From assembly GCA_021209875.1 (NCBI GenBank), contig JAGYVD010000006.1:1426001-1490000 (forward strand): a stretch of DNA of 64,000 bases. Reading direction: 5' to 3'. Made by a program: the position numbers and the translations under genes. The notes under the pieces are model-generated. The model ran no database searches. It was given only the letters and a program-made list of their open reading frames with translations, and was not told where the DNA came from. Position 1 is the stretch's first letter. Every line of letters starts with the position of its first letter. Source of the DNA: Rosellinia necatrix (lineage: Eukaryota; Ascomycota; Sordariomycetes; Xylariales; Xylariaceae). Positions 13,254 to 26,300 of the stretch are shown one piece after another.

Positions 13254-13296
13254 CCAACTATCGCGCCAACTATCGCGCCAACTATCGCGCCAACTA
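13254..13296. repeat. 12-bp tandem repeat, about 3.6 copies
   Basis: The unit CCAACTATCGCG is repeated three times exactly at 13254-13289 and begins a fourth time before the sequence diverges at CCATGG. Confidence 0.9.
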
Positions 13297-14088
13297 CCAT
13301 GGGCGATCGACGCACGTTCTTTCTCGAAGAGATGGGTGTCGCCGTGCAGATGTGCATGTTGTTCCCTGTTGCTCCCTGTTGGATAGGTTACCGCTTCCCA
13401 TAACTACCCGCAGTCGCAGTGACTGACTGGCGTTATCATGAATTTGAAAACAACAGCCGTCTCTGCCATCTCTGCTGGGTTTCGCTGGCCTGATCGCCGG
13501 AGACCTTCCTGTTGTGGTTGGGGTTGTTGAGAACAATAAGACTCGCAACCTGTCTGACTGTGCAGCCCCCCACGCTCTGGGCTCTGGATAATCGGCCAGG
13601 ACGTCTCACCCCGGGGGCGTTGAACACGACTTCGTATGTACACTGCATACACACGTAGTGTAGATACGGTACCTAGGCATGGATTGCATTATTTATGGGT
13701 GGTAGTGCACAAGTACACTACTTGTAGGTTGCATGGATAGGCGGCTCTGACGGGTCGAGCTGACGTTTTCTCTTCCAGAAGACTTCTGGATACGGTGCTC
13801 GGTATCGATCTTGCGCTTGGGAACACTGTCCATTTAGAGCATCCCCTATAAGTTTGCTGCCCGAATGGTGCAAAGTATCCACCGGATAACTGGAGGATCT
13901 TTGAAGACGTGCTTGGCTCTGTAATAACTTAATCTGGGGCTAACGAATGACCGTTGCCGAAACTATGACGCCCCGAATTGTTGGATAAGGGGCATGTACA
14001 TGGTTGGCCGCATTACTGGAAGGGGGACATGGATATGCTCGTCGAACTGCCGTATTCTATCATAGGCTATGCGAATCGCCGACATTGC

Positions 14089-14106
14089 CTAGCTAGCTAG
14101 CTAGCT
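14089..14106. repeat. CTAG tetranucleotide run
   Basis: Four and a half copies of the self-complementary tetramer CTAG. No function is apparent. Confidence 0.8.
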
Positions 14107-16073
14107 TATGATGTCCAGCCTTTCCGTGAACACAAGGACGAGCGGTTGCTTGCCGAGGCAAAGTCCCAAGCAACCCCCGAACGCTATACATAGAAAGTAA
14201 GAAATTGATGATAGGAGAAGGAGAATCACCATCGCATAGGACGGCGCTATCCTTATCTAGACTAACTTAAGCCGACAGGGGCGCGGTTCCTCACAGGCAC
14301 AGGAGCTCGCCTTGGCTTGGCATTACAACTGTTCCCATCCACCTGGATGGTAGTCTACCGCGCTACTGCACAGGTGGATGGCCTTGCCAAGCAGTTAGAG
14401 GCGTCCCAGCACATGTCAAGGCGCTGCCAAGAAGATTCGAATCACTTCCAAATTTGGGATTATGGGTCCTGAGACCGGGCGTCCGCCGTCTCATGATGAT
14501 CTGGGTGGAGAGGATGGTGGACTTTGGAGCCTCTAGACCCTCCACCAGGCCGGATTATACCAGGGGTCTTGACTCTTGGCTCTGGTTATGGGAGATTTTC
14601 TTTCTCCCTCCCCCCCCTCCATCTCCTCTGTTTCTTTTTAAGGGGTCGGGACGACAGAAAGATAGCGCAAGACACGCTCGAACGGAGCTTACGGAACATG
14701 CCCTTAGTGCTATCCGGTGCCAGAGATGTGGGAATAGGGAGCTCGAAAACCGGACCTGGCCTGAGTCGTTTAAATCGGAGACGAAAAGCGTAATCGCATT
14801 ACGAGCTCCGCTCGCCGCCACGGACCTTGTCTGATGTGCTCACGCGTCGATACAGATTTTTCTCGCTGCTCGTGGGTTCTCCTTGCCTATTCTCCCCCAT
14901 TTGCTCGGCAGCTAGACGAGCCTCACATTCCAGTGATGCCTCTGGCTGCACACTAGGCGGCGCTATAGCGTACTATGCAATGCCTCCTCCTCCTCGGCCG
15001 CCGGAGTACGCGAGCTGGTGATGCCACTCGTGGGTCCCTCAGCCCCAAAGTTTTGAGGACACCGGTCAGCAACCGGCCTACACTATCTTGCATCCATCGT
15101 CTTCTGCAACCGCCCGAGCCGTAGCCTCAACACCCAGAACCACTTATACGGGACGATCAGAGGCGAATGGTAGCAGCAAGGAGGGTCAATTCTACGTACA
15201 TAGATAGCGTAAAGGCGAGGGGCGAGAGGGTAACAACAAAAAAAAAAAAAAAAGGAAGCAGAACCCCATAAATTGTCTCGATCAAACTTTATTAAAGGCG
15301 TAAAAGAGCACTATCCTCTCCCATTGACGCGTCACATCGAGTTTCCGATATTTAATTTCTTCCCAGAAGAGAAGAGAAGAGAAGAGAAAATAATATTGTT
15401 TGCCAATTCGGCACTACTACCCTCCCGCGATACATACCTTCAACAAACAACCCGGTTGCAACAGCGCTTATTTCCTACCCCCCCACGGCAAAGGGAGAGC
15501 TAGCAACGAGTGATAAAAAAGTACAACAACACGTTTCGTCTTTGCCAGACGTCCCTGGCCAAGTCGGGCTAGGAAAGAGAGTGAGAGGGAAAAAAAAAAG
15601 GACAAACGATTCACGAGACACCTCTCTCCGCCCCCTCCCCACCACGGCAAGCGGATCTAAGAACCCGTAGGCGGAACTACGGTAATAGTGTAGAGCTGCT
15701 AATAAGCGGGCAAGACCTATTATTCCCTCCACGATACCCATTTCTCATCAAACACATCGTCCTCGTGACCTTTTGGCGCAATCTCACGATCCTTCACCCC
15801 GGGCTGTCTCAACCACGGTCTTATTTTTTCACCCCACCGATCTCGGGTTTGGCTAGAATAAAAAAGATCGCGCTACCTCCCAACAAACATCGACCAAAAA
15901 AAAAAAAAGAGTCTTGTATCATTCTCGATTTTATTCCGTTCTGTGTCACCGTATACATCAGCCTCGCCCTGTTACTAATTATAATTGGAACCTTTCCCGG
16001 CCCATCCCCTTCCTAGAATCGCCTCTCCTTTCCCCTAAACCAACCCCCAACTCCCGCTGTAGAGATTCACAAA

Positions 16074-17290
16074 ATGTCTGGAAGGACATCAGTGCTACGT
16101 GTGGCCCGAGCTGCCGCTCCTCGTATTGCTAGCGTCTCGCGATCGCCCGTCTTCAGAGCCATTCCCGCCTCTAGGCGCGCGTTCTCCGTATCCGCCGTGC
16201 GATCGAAGAGCGATGTCGTCCAGGAGACAGAGGTTCCGGTGTCCGTGTACTCGCCCGACTCCAAGGGCGCCGCGGGCTCGACCAGCGACCACTTCAGCAT
16301 CCCCGTCAACCGTGATGACGCCAAGCCCAAACCGTTCCCCGCGGACGAGGATGCCGAGGTTGTTCCTCTGTCCAAGAAAGTGTACAGCGAGATGCCCGCC
16401 ACGATGCAGAAGATGAGCATAATGGACAAGGTGGTTGTTGTTACTGGGTAAATCGCACCTCGACGGGCAACTTATATGATTTGTGCTAATCATATGTTTG
16501 CGATAGTGGTGCTCGTGGTCTTGGAAACCACATGGCAAGGGCTTGTGCCGAGGCTGGCGCGAAGGCTTTGGTTATTTTCGATGTCAACCAGCAGCTCGGT
16601 GACGAGGCTGCCGCCGAGCTTCATCAGAAGACTGGCCTCCCCGTTTCCTTTTTCAAGGTCGACGTCCGCGACGGAGCCGCCATTAACGCCGCTGTCGATG
16701 CATGCGTCAGTGCCTACGGTGCCCCAGACGTCTTGATCAATTCTGCTGGTATCGCCGATTCCAACCTGAAGGCCGAGACATACGATCCTGCTGTACGTTG
16801 TGTTCGCCTAGGAAAATTTGCCGCCATGACTAATCATTGACTCTAGATGTTCCGACGCCTTATCGACATCAACCTCACAGGTTCTTTCCTAATGAGCCAA
16901 GCTGTTGGCCGGGCGATGATGGCTGCTAAGAAGCCGGGTTCTATCATCCTTGTCGCGTCTATGAGCGGCAGCATTGTCAACTACCCTCAGGAGCAGTCAT
17001 GCTACAACGCATCTAAGGCGGGTGTGATCCAGTTTGGCAAGTCGCTGGCTGCCGAGTGGGCCAAGTACAACATCCGTGTGAACTGCATTTCCCCTGGTTA
17101 CATGGACACGGCCCTCAACCGTGTCCCCGCACTTGAGGCACAGAAGAAGATATGGCGCTCTCTCACGCCCCAGGCTCGTCTGGGTAATGTGGATGACCTT
17201 AACGGCCTCTGTGTATTCCTGGCATCCGACGCATCGGGCTTCATGACCGGTGCCAACGTCATCATCGATGGTGGCTACACTGTCCTATAA
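16074..17290 (+). CDS. mitochondrial-type short-chain dehydrogenase (polyol/arabinitol dehydrogenase-like)
   Basis: Three exons, 16074-16447, 16507-16792 and 16847-17290, are joined by introns of 59 and 54 nt and encode 367 residues. The N-terminal ~45 residues are rich in Arg, Ala and Ser with no acidic residue, ending in RRAFSVSAVRS, which fits a mitochondrial targeting sequence. The NAD(P)-binding motif TGGARGLG (about residues 124-131) is completed by the first splice. The catalytic Ser lies in VASMSGS, and YNASK near residue 272 supplies the Tyr-Lys pair. The family catalyses reversible oxidation of alcohols. Fungal members with this long leader are usually annotated as D-arabinitol 2-dehydrogenase or related polyol and xylulose reductases, but the substrate is an inference. 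The gene converges on the STE20 gene 1.4 kb downstream. Confidence 0.9.
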
Positions 17291-18673
17291 CCGGCCTGGT
17301 GTATACCCATATTTGACATCCGTGGCGAGGCATGTTGTGTAATATAGCGGCCTGGTGGGATGCTCTGAGCTACTTTGTTGGCGTAGCCATGCGACTCTAC
17401 CACCTGAGCAGCGCTAAACCACCCAGCAACATGTTGCCGCTCGGATATTTTCTTTGATTCATTATTAGACTAGACCTGTGTCGCGTATATTGCGAATGGT
17501 CTATGGATTTGCGACGGCGCACGGAACGGTAAATATAAAAAAAGACAAGGAGTCTATCCCTAGGGGGAGGGAAACGAACAGCTTGGTTTTTACTTGGAGG
17601 CATGGTCCCCAGCGTGACAGCGTTGTTTGCTCTAGACTCGTTTTGTCCGAGCGGGTGGGAATAAGGGCGGTATAGTTACTTGACAGGGTCGCATCGCGTC
17701 GGTCTGAGAATTGATTGCCTTTGTATTAAACTGAATCGAGAGAGCAAGGAATTGCGTGAAGCTAAACATTGTTATGGACAAAATATGAATTTCAAGTGTT
17801 GACTGCAAGGGGCCACTTCCTTATTTGTCTTTGCTGAGTAACGTTAGGGGTTGGTTATAATTGGGACATAACCCAGTTTGCTGTCTTCCTGATCCCCGTA
17901 GCGTGTATATTTCCGCGCCACATATTCTGATCCTCGGACTATTTTGTTCATCGTAATTCGCAGGATGGCTGGAGTTCTATTTGCTGACAGGATTTCTATA
18001 CCCGGCTCTTTCTAACCACTCAATATTCTCTAGGGTTCTCTTAATTCATCATTGTGAGACTGGAGTATTGGTTCGCATTTTGTTTTTCTGAATTATCTTG
18101 AATTGCTGGTTGATGGTCGCGCCATACCATTGTTAAGTGAGCATTCGGCTTAAGCCCTGTGGCTTTGCTTTGTGCTGTTCGCTTCCCCAGTACACGTATT
18201 TTTGCTGCTGAGTTCGTGTACAGATATTTCATCGCAAAATAATTGATGATGCTACCTGTCCTAAGCGCATCTGCGCGTCTAGTAAATATGAGACCCTAGA
18301 TGAACGGTGGGTAGATCCAGGTCTGGTCGCCCGAAGAAATGTTGGGGGAAGGTGGTATCGGCTTGCTATGTACAAGTGTATTTGGAGTGGCTCCCCAGTT
18401 CCCGACATCCGAGCAAAGAAATAAATCTGTCGCCTTTGCGATAGATACCTGGTAAAACGCGCTATTTTCGATCCGATCGCTTTCCTGTCGGTCTTGACCG
18501 ATCTATCACGCCAAAACCACACAAGCGCACTTTCAATTATGCTCTGTGCCTCCTGGGCGATGCTAATAACCTGCTTCGCCAAGTAGTGGGCGCATGCTAC
18601 TATCCAGGCCGATGATATGTACTATTTTCCCATACTGTATTTCATGATTCGAAGGAAGTTGAGTCGTGGTACT
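17291..18673. other. convergent intergenic region
   Basis: This lies between the 3' ends of the dehydrogenase and kinase genes. Only chance frames are seen. It must contain both 3' untranslated regions. A tRNA-like patch near 17350-17425 was examined and rejected. Confidence 0.5.
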
Positions 18674-21228
18674 TCAGTTTCCCTTTTGAGCTTTCTCCTG
18701 CTGCCGAGCTTCTCTGGCGGCTCGGACCAGAGGGGATAACGACCCTAAATCAACACACAACTTCATAAAGTCGTGCTAGTGTTGGTTAGTTTAGCTGCTC
18801 TCTAGCTTGACGCAAAAGTTTGGGATGTCTTACCCGAAGGAGATCATGAGCACTTGCTCTCTTTTCTGGGTCCACCTTCAAAGCAAAATAAAGGAAGTCT
18901 CGGAACACAGTAGAGAGATTGTGCTCCTCCTTGATCTGTGGGGTCCCGTTTGTAGCGATGAGCCACAAAGCACGAAGCGGGGATTCCGTCAAGTATGGCG
19001 GCTCCCCTTCTATCATCTCAATTGCCATGATTCCAAGGGACCAGATATCGACCTTACGACCGTATTCCTTCCTGGTAACGACCTCTGGTGCCATCCAATA
19101 GGGCGTGCCCACCATCGTCGTGCGCTTATTATGAGCCTCGTTGATCTGAGCACAAAATCCAAAATCGGCTGTGCCGAAACCGTTAGTCTTTGGCTTCAAT
19201 GAGATATTCATGGAACGCTAAAACTTACTGAGCTTGATACTACCCTCCAATGATAATAATATATTGTCGGATTTAATATCTCTGTGGATCACGCCTTTCG
19301 AGTGTAGGTGCTGCAGCCCCTTCAACGTCTCTCGGCAGACTGACGCTATCTGCCCTTCTGTCATAATGTTGAACGTGACCACGTCGGTCAGACTACCTCC
19401 CTCCATATACTCCATGATCACCCATAGTTCCCCACCACACAGATAGCTATCAATGAAATTAACAATGTTTGGGTGAATACTGTCTTTCATGACGAGGATT
19501 TCGTTGATAATCAAGTCTTTCTTGGGTTGCTGCTCCAGATTCATTTGTTTGATAGCCACTAAGCGGTTCGAACCTCTTTCGTTGCCTGTATAAACACCGC
19601 CAGATGCTCCCTGTCCAATTTTGGAAAACCCTCTATAAATCTCGCGTGGGTCACCTTCTGAGCAGATTCTTTTGAGGGCTGCTGCGATATCCATCGTGTT
19701 GCTTTGTCGTGTTCTTCTGCTCCGAGGCTGTACTTGTCCCTGGGGGCCGCCAGGGCCACCACCCCCGTTGGCGTCTGGGGGTCGGGGATGTTGCGTTCTT
19801 GTACCCATGGACTGTGCTGGTGCCTGCCTTGTACTCTGGGATCTCCCTAGTTGGCCCTTCATCGCAGCCTGGGCTTGTGACATGGCTTGTTCCTGTTGCT
19901 GCTGCATCAATTGTTGTTGATAAGCGGCCTGCATTGCCGGCGAAGGTTGGCTGGTGGGGCCCTGGGGAGCGTGGGGATTGTAAGGCGAGGATCCATTGGC
20001 GCGTGAGTTCGATCTCGACCTAAGTTCTTCGGGTAGCATAGGGACACCATTATCCTTCGGCGAAGGGGCGTAGGCAAGAGCTGGCAAATCTTCGCCAGGC
20101 TGTGATAAACCGATGCCGGAGTCTTTGGCCGGATATTGTAACTGTGGTTGTGGTTGCATTCGCGTTTGCATGGAAATTGGTGGTTTCGGCGCCGGGCGAC
20201 TGGGTTGGAGATTTGGATGATCTCTAGCCGTATGGGGGACTAGACTCTTTCCTGGTACAGGAACCGGCGGCGGAGCGCGAGGGTTTTCGAAGGTGCCTTC
20301 ATTATTCACGATTGGAAATCTCGGACTTGCTGGTGGACTAGTTATAGGTGACATACCAGCTAGATTTGACGAATAGATGCCGGCAGATGTGACCGTTCCT
20401 CCTGATGGGGTGCGAAACTCCGGAGCTCTAACATCGTGAAACTTCTCGAGTACTTGATCTTCATGAGGCCTTTCGGTAATTTCCTTGTAGAGAGTCACGA
20501 GATCTGCAATCATTTGTGGGTTTTCTCTCTGAGCATTCTCGGGGATACCGCTCTCGTTGATAAGACGTTGCCATTCTTTTGGTAGACCCTATGAATCATA
20601 ATACCTGGAATCAGCACAAACATAGATCGAGCAAAGCCCGGTGCCCCTATGCAATAGACGATTGAGAATGAGTTGACATAAAAAGCAAGACGAACCGTAA
20701 ATTGGCCGGTAGAACTATCATATCCCACGTGCGTGACGTGAACTGGATTCTCTGGTGCTGAAATAACAGGCTTCTTTGGTGACCCCACCAGATTGCTCAC
20801 GAGACTCGAGAAACCGGTTTTTTTCCTCAAGCTACTAGAACCCTTAGACTCTTTGGACTCGTCGGAATAACGTTTCGAGGAGATGACGGGGACTTCATTG
20901 ATGCGGGTAGCTAGGGACTTCTCCGACATGGTGGCATTAGTAACAGAGAAGCTGGCAGAGCGGCGGAGCAAAGGGCTCATCATGCGCGGATCGGAGGTCG
21001 TCGGCGGGGGTGGCGGAGGACGAACGACTTGCGGTGCAGCTTGATAAGGCACCGGTGCGCGGGCAGCAGCCTTGTCGAACTGACTGAGGATGGTATCACC
21101 GTCAAAGGGAGCGCCGACGAAGTCCTCAGACGCCTGAGAGCGAAGTGGCCGCAGGGGTATCTGCTGCGAGCCCGACAAGCGCTGCTGCTGCTGCTGCTGC
21201 GGTTGTTGTTGTTGCTGCTGTTGTTGCT

Positions 21229-21304
<76 letters not shown>

Positions 21305-21997
21305 TTGTTGTTGTTGTTGTTGATAGTGGTAGTTGAAGTTGTGGGTGTTGTTAGGATTGGGGTTGTGATGGGTCGACATCGATGGGGCGGCGGTTCCAAA
21401 ATCAATGCCGACGCCAATTCCAATGCCAATGCCAATACCAAAGCCAGGCCCAACACCAAGACCGGCGCCAGATGCCGCTGTTGCGCCGCCGGCAGAAGCG
21501 CTAGCAGCGGGGAATGTGGTATGAGGGCTGGTCGGCGGCGAGGTGTGGGTGTTGGAGGCTAAGGCGGAAGCGGGGGCGGCAATCTGATAAGAAGGGGCGA
21601 AGGGAACCGAGGGGAAGGATTCGCCGGGGTGGAGAGCGGGGGATGAATGCGTTGAAACGGTGTTGTAGTAATTGCTGCTGTTGTTGCTGCTGTTTTGGCT
21701 GTTTGAAGAAAGAGAAGGAGCAGTAGGAGGTGGAGGCTGATGGGGAAGTGTCTGGGAAGAGGGAGGAGGAGGAGGAGGGTATCGGGGAGGTGAGTTTGAC
21801 GCGTTAGAGGATCGACCACCGCCAGTGGTATTCTGGAGTGGAGCGCTAGGAGCTCGCTTCAAACTGCTGGAGCTCCGTTTGCTCTGTAGGGATTGGGCGT
21901 CAAAGCGCCCGTCGCCCGTAACGGAGTAGCTGTGCGTGTGCTGGTGGTGATGATGCTGTGACGGTGGTTTTTTGGTGAGCTTGCGGCGTTGGGAGGA

Positions 21998-22031
<34 letters not shown>

Positions 22032-22186
22032 TGTTCCTGCTCTTGCAGTGGCTGCTGTTCTTGTGACGGCAGTGGTAGTGGCGGGAGTAGTGGTGGTGCT
22101 AGTGGAGGCGGCTGTTGATGAAGGTGGTGATGAGGAAGATGTTGTTGGTTAGGATTGGGATTGGAATTATCCATGTCCCTATCCAT
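18674..22186 (-). CDS. STE20: STE20/PAK-family serine/threonine kinase with CRIB domain
   Basis: Four exons (22186-20696, 20588-19229, 19168-18834, 18775-18674) with introns of 107, 60 and 58 nt give 1095 residues. The N-terminal half is low-complexity, with a Gln tract at about residues 289-338. The Cdc42/Rac-binding CRIB motif begins [14 protein letters not shown] near residue 474 and continues across the first intron into [10 protein letters not shown]. The kinase domain starts near residue 814: glycine loop [14 protein letters not shown] lysine, HRDIKSDN near 931, DFG restored by splicing (KLTDFG), and GTPYWMAPE. The C-terminal tail ends [16 protein letters not shown]. There is no PH domain, which favours Ste20 over Cla4. 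Family role: effector of Cdc42 that activates MAPK cascades and polarised growth. The short last exon is easily missed because an in-frame stop follows the unspliced 5' site. Confidence 0.93.
21180..21325 (-). repeat. CAG/CAA tract encoding polyglutamine in the STE20-like kinase
   Basis: The minus strand reads as a mixed CAG/CAA array coding for about 45-50 glutamines, with one proline interruption near the 3' end. A second, shorter Gln tract lies near 22000-22030. In other frames the same DNA gives poly-Leu, poly-Ala and poly-Ser frames that are artefacts. Confidence 0.95.
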
Positions 22187-22324
22187 CTTTTCCGTTCCCT
22201 ACAGTACTCCTTCTCCCTTGCCTACCGAACCCCGGGTGATCACAACCGCTCGACACCCACGAAACACGAATCGGCGGGGAGGCAGGCGGGCGAGGATGGG
22301 GAGCAGGGTCGACCGACCGACTGC

Positions 22325-22440
22325 TTGCCTTACTTGCCTTGCCTGACTGACTGACTTGACTGGCTGGCTGGCTGATTGCCTGCCTGCCTGCTTGCCTGCT
22401 TGCCTGATTGAGTGAATGAGTGAATGGCCGACCGACTGAC
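22325..22440. repeat. degenerate CTGA/CTGG/CTGC tetranucleotide array
   Basis: Successive blocks of GACT, GGCT, GCCT and GAGT/GAAT units run for about 115 bases, 140 bases upstream of the STE20-like start codon and probably within its promoter or leader. Confidence 0.8.
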
Positions 22441-22899
22441 TACTTGGGCATTATGGGGCTCGAGGATATGATGTGCGGTAGGGGCAGAGCAGGTGCGCGC
22501 GGCGTTTAGGCGGGCAATAATAATGCTATGCTATGCTATGCTGGGGAGAAATAAAAAGCAGGTGGGGAGATGTGAAGGGATGTAGGCCGGTAATCTACTG
22601 CAGCAACTGCAAGCATCGGCATCTGGTACATGAGGTAGACGAGCTATAATAATGTGCGTATGATGTATACTATAATGCAGATGGGAGACTAGTCTTCGAC
22701 GTCTCCACGAAATCCGGTATGATGGAATGGAATGGGTCACCATCCGCTTGGGCAACGTCGAACCCAGACTGAGATTGTATTGGCAATGCGGTGCACGAAA
22801 AGATGCTGCTGGGGTGCGGCGTGGGACGAGATAATGGGGGGGAGGGGAAGGGGGCGCGTACAACCTCTTACTACCTACCTTGGTAGGTAGCCGTATGTG

Positions 22900-22932
22900 T
22901 TGCTGCTGCTACTGTTGCTGCTGCTACTGCTA

Positions 22933-22970
<38 letters not shown>
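22900..22970. repeat. CTG trinucleotide array in intergenic DNA
   Basis: About 23 CTG/CTA/TTG units lie 0.7 kb upstream of the kinase start. The array resembles the coding CAG tract but is outside the reading frame; the poly-Leu frame it creates is not a gene. Confidence 0.85.
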
Positions 22971-23284
22971 TCTCCCACCTCTGACATGCGTCTATCATCC
23001 CATATTGCCTCTTCTACCGGTACAGATGGTGGGCTGGTCCACGGTATCGGCCGGTTTGCATCGACGGGTAGGCGGGCTTCTAACTAATGGGCTTGTAAGT
23101 GAGCCTTCCAAGGTTTGGATCCCCTAGCCAAACGGCATACAGACCCCAGTCCATGGTATAAGTACACTACTGTAAGTACCTACCTGGTAGACAACCTTGG
23201 AAGACAGTCGCTTATGGCAGTACTAAATGACCAACTATAACTGGGGGTAAGAAGGCAATGATGGCAGTAGTCCTTGATCATGTT

Positions 23285-23350
23285 ATTTATATATATATAC
23301 CTACCTACCTACATACTTAAGTACCTACCTAGGTGTTTAATTAGGTACCT
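23285..23350. repeat. cluster of TACCTACC / TACCTAGG motifs
   Basis: ACCTACCTACC, AGTACCTACCTAGGT and TTAGGTACCT follow one another within 65 bases. The same short motif family recurs in most intergenic regions of the window. Confidence 0.7.
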
Positions 23351-26300
23351 TGCAGTACATGAGATTCAGTCGTCTAAATTCAACGGTTTATTTTACCAAG
23401 GTAGGCTGGGTCCTTGCCTACAGGTACCCTACCTATCTAGTCTACGTAGGTAGATAGTGCATATCTACTGCTCGTTCTACTGTATGTAGGCACGCCACGA
23501 TGGGTGTAGTTATGTTGCACAACAGTTTGGTGCCGTCAGATGGTAGGTACCTACCTAACTTAAGTGCCTGCTTTAAGTTGGCGTTCAAGCTGCGCAACCT
23601 TGGGAGGGGATTAGAGAAAAAGAACCTTGAAAAGAGTTGAAAGTACATGTCACCACACATGCATAATAGCACTGCGACCCGCTGTAATATCCATGATGTT
23701 TGTCACCCTTCGTTTCCCCCCTTTCCTACATCGTCTCCCTTGACGCTCTCGACTTAAACATGCCACTCCGTATGTGTTTTCCCATCGGCCAATGAAACAT
23801 TCCTGTTCGCGCCGGCGTTTGCGTTTGTTCATGATACTGTGGGCGACATAATCTCAGCTCATCAAGATTGACTGGGGTTACCTGGCTGGCGACCTGCCCC
23901 TCCGCCGACCAGCAGAACAGAGTGATGCCCCCGGAAAGGAAGAGAAGTACATAACCTGCAATAGGCGACCCGCCTGGGTTGGTTGGTTGGCCGGCTTGGT
24001 TGGTGGGCCTCGGTTACCATGCAACAAGATTTGCTGGAGATACACACCCAGTTTTGGTTTTGCAACTCTACTTGTACATTCACGATTTACAGAACTCTAC
24101 ATATCGGAATTGACATGTTCGGATCAGGCACCTCCTCCTGTATACCTTGTTAGGTATGCCATTGGGGGTTGAGCCATGTGTCCTTGATTCGTTCGTTCGT
24201 GGTTAAACCATGGCGCAAAATGTTGCACAGCATGGGTGTGGACACGGGCTGCAAAGAGCAGCTTTCTGAATACGAACTGGTTAGCCCCTTGTACCCCGAA
24301 AGAAACATGTTATCTCTTTCCATCCTTCTCTCCTTTTGTGGGAGTCGGAATAGCATTCTCGCTGCAGGGGCTCCTTAAGGTACCTGTTTGTGATGACAGC
24401 TAGGCTTTTCGAACAGAGGTGTCATATAGGCTAAGCTTAATCTTCTCAATTCCAAGTAGCGAAGGTGGCCGGTTTCCTGCGATTCCTGGATCGATTAGGG
24501 TCGGGTTTCTGGCGTTGCTTCATTGAGGCGCTATATCTCGCCCCGGCGCTGGCTAACCATCATTTGGTTTTGTAACTACTACATCTTTATTGATCTATTA
24601 GAAGACCAACTCTTTTTGCGATGACGTCGTTGCAGGCCTTATTTAGTGTAGTCGGTATAGTACCTAAGGGAGCTATAATTGCCGAAGGTATAGGTATGTC
24701 TTGCTATAACAGCTACGGGATCTTGTTCGGGGACACCCTGTTCCGGCATACACACATACTTGTAGGTAGGTAGGCACCTAGGTCGGATAGTCTAGCCGCC
24801 TTGCACCCGAAGATGACGAGATGAGTGCTTGTTAAACCCCGAGCACATATCGTTCCATCCCGAGGATGCTGCCTTTTAGTATATTTCATGTCTTCTACTA
24901 GGTAGCTCTACTGCGCGATGATTAGTATATTTATTCGAGGCCCACTACTAGGTACCTACAGGTTTTTATCTACTAGAGACTCGTTTGCTACCTACTCCCT
25001 TTTTTTTTTTTTCCTCTTTCCCTTTCCTTATGCACAGCGCAATTGTTCGCTAGGCATGGTAGGCCCCACCAGGAACGCATTGGGCTTGGCTGGGTGGGGC
25101 TAAGCAACACACACACACTTCTTGCATCGGTGGCGCTTTCTGATCTCCGTCTAGTGTCGAAGGTGTTTCAGGCCTGAGCAGACGGCAAACGGTATCGAAT
25201 CGATTATCGCCGTACTCTCTCTCTTTTTCCATCTTATTCTTGTAGATGGCGTTCTTTGAGTTCTCCACTTATCGCTGTGTGGCTTTTACTGGTAAGGTTT
25301 GCGAACTGTTTCCGCTGCTTCATTCCTCCGCGCAAACCCTATGGGTGGGCGGCCTAGACCTCACTTGAAGCATGTAACTACTGCTCCTCGCTCGCTCCCT
25401 TGCCTCCTTGCTTCATGTCTGACGGTAGTTATCACAATACTCAGGCATTGATTGGCCGACCATTTTTCTAGACCTTGACTAAGGCGATCCAATCCTCGCT
25501 ATCGAGCTGTATGCTGTGGTGGATTTTACCTCGTCTTAGTGCACTACATAACCTTCGTAAATATTTACCTTGGGGCCGGATCAACACCTAGGATATAAAT
25601 CTGGTGCAACTAGAAGCTGAGAAAGCGATCTTGGCAATACATCAAGTGGACCAGAAGGCCCCGGTACCATAGCAACGGAATTTATGTCGTGCAATAAAGT
25701 TCGTCTCGAGTCTTATTATTATTGTTATCACTATTTTCCATTTAGTTGATGTTTTTTTTCTTTCTTAAAAAAAGAAGTATTTTTAAATTCCCAACATCGG
25801 GTTTAAATTCATCTTTCTCCCAACCTACGTGCAAATGGCAATGGCAAGATACCCAGCGGCTAGCTCTACTGCCGCAGATGCGTGCTGCCTACGCGCTATC
25901 ATATGGTAGTGTATGGCCGCGTAAATGCTTGAAAATTGGACCGGGACGCACGGGATCGGTAAATGACAGCCCGCGGCGTTCGTGACATGCAGCGATAGGC
26001 TCGTAGGCCGTTCCGCGCACATGGTAGGTCGTTGTCGTGCAGACGACACCGACCTGACTTATATTAATAATTAATTGGTGACAAGGCACTCAGCGACACT
26101 TCACCCACCCCTCCTGTCATTGGGGCTTGGGCCTTGTGTCAGCAACCCGACTGTCCATCCGATTGTCCACCCGATTGCCCACCCAATTGTCCTTCCGCCA
26201 GGTCGCAAGGAGACGTCTCAGGTTGGGCGAGGTCTTAATTATAAGCCGGGCGGGTATCCTTCGACTGATGGCCAAACTACAAATGACCATTGTGTTTGCC

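Larger units (their letters stand above)
10598..16073. other. gene-poor region with low-complexity tracts, leading into the SDR promoter
   Basis: Only short overlapping frames are present and none resembles a known protein. The stretch contains poly-A/poly-T and G-rich runs (12780-13020, 15238-15253, 15895-15910), an ACAT-type microsatellite, a 12-bp tandem repeat and CT-rich DNA from about 15960 to 16073. The last part, pyrimidine-rich up to the ATG at 16074, is a typical fungal core promoter and 5' leader for the dehydrogenase gene. Confidence 0.4.

Noticed and set aside
16095..16538. 147-codon minus-strand frame over the dehydrogenase first exon
   Set aside because: It is antisense to a well-supported coding exon and has no family resemblance.
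17350..17425. Possible tRNA on the minus strand (D-arm-like GCTCAGGTGGTAGAG)
   Set aside because: There is no T-loop GGTTCGA box downstream, no pairing anticodon stem, and position 8 is not T.
21029..21562. Poly-Leu, poly-Ala and poly-Ser frames across the CAG tract
   Set aside because: All are alternative readings of the glutamine repeat of the STE20-like kinase.
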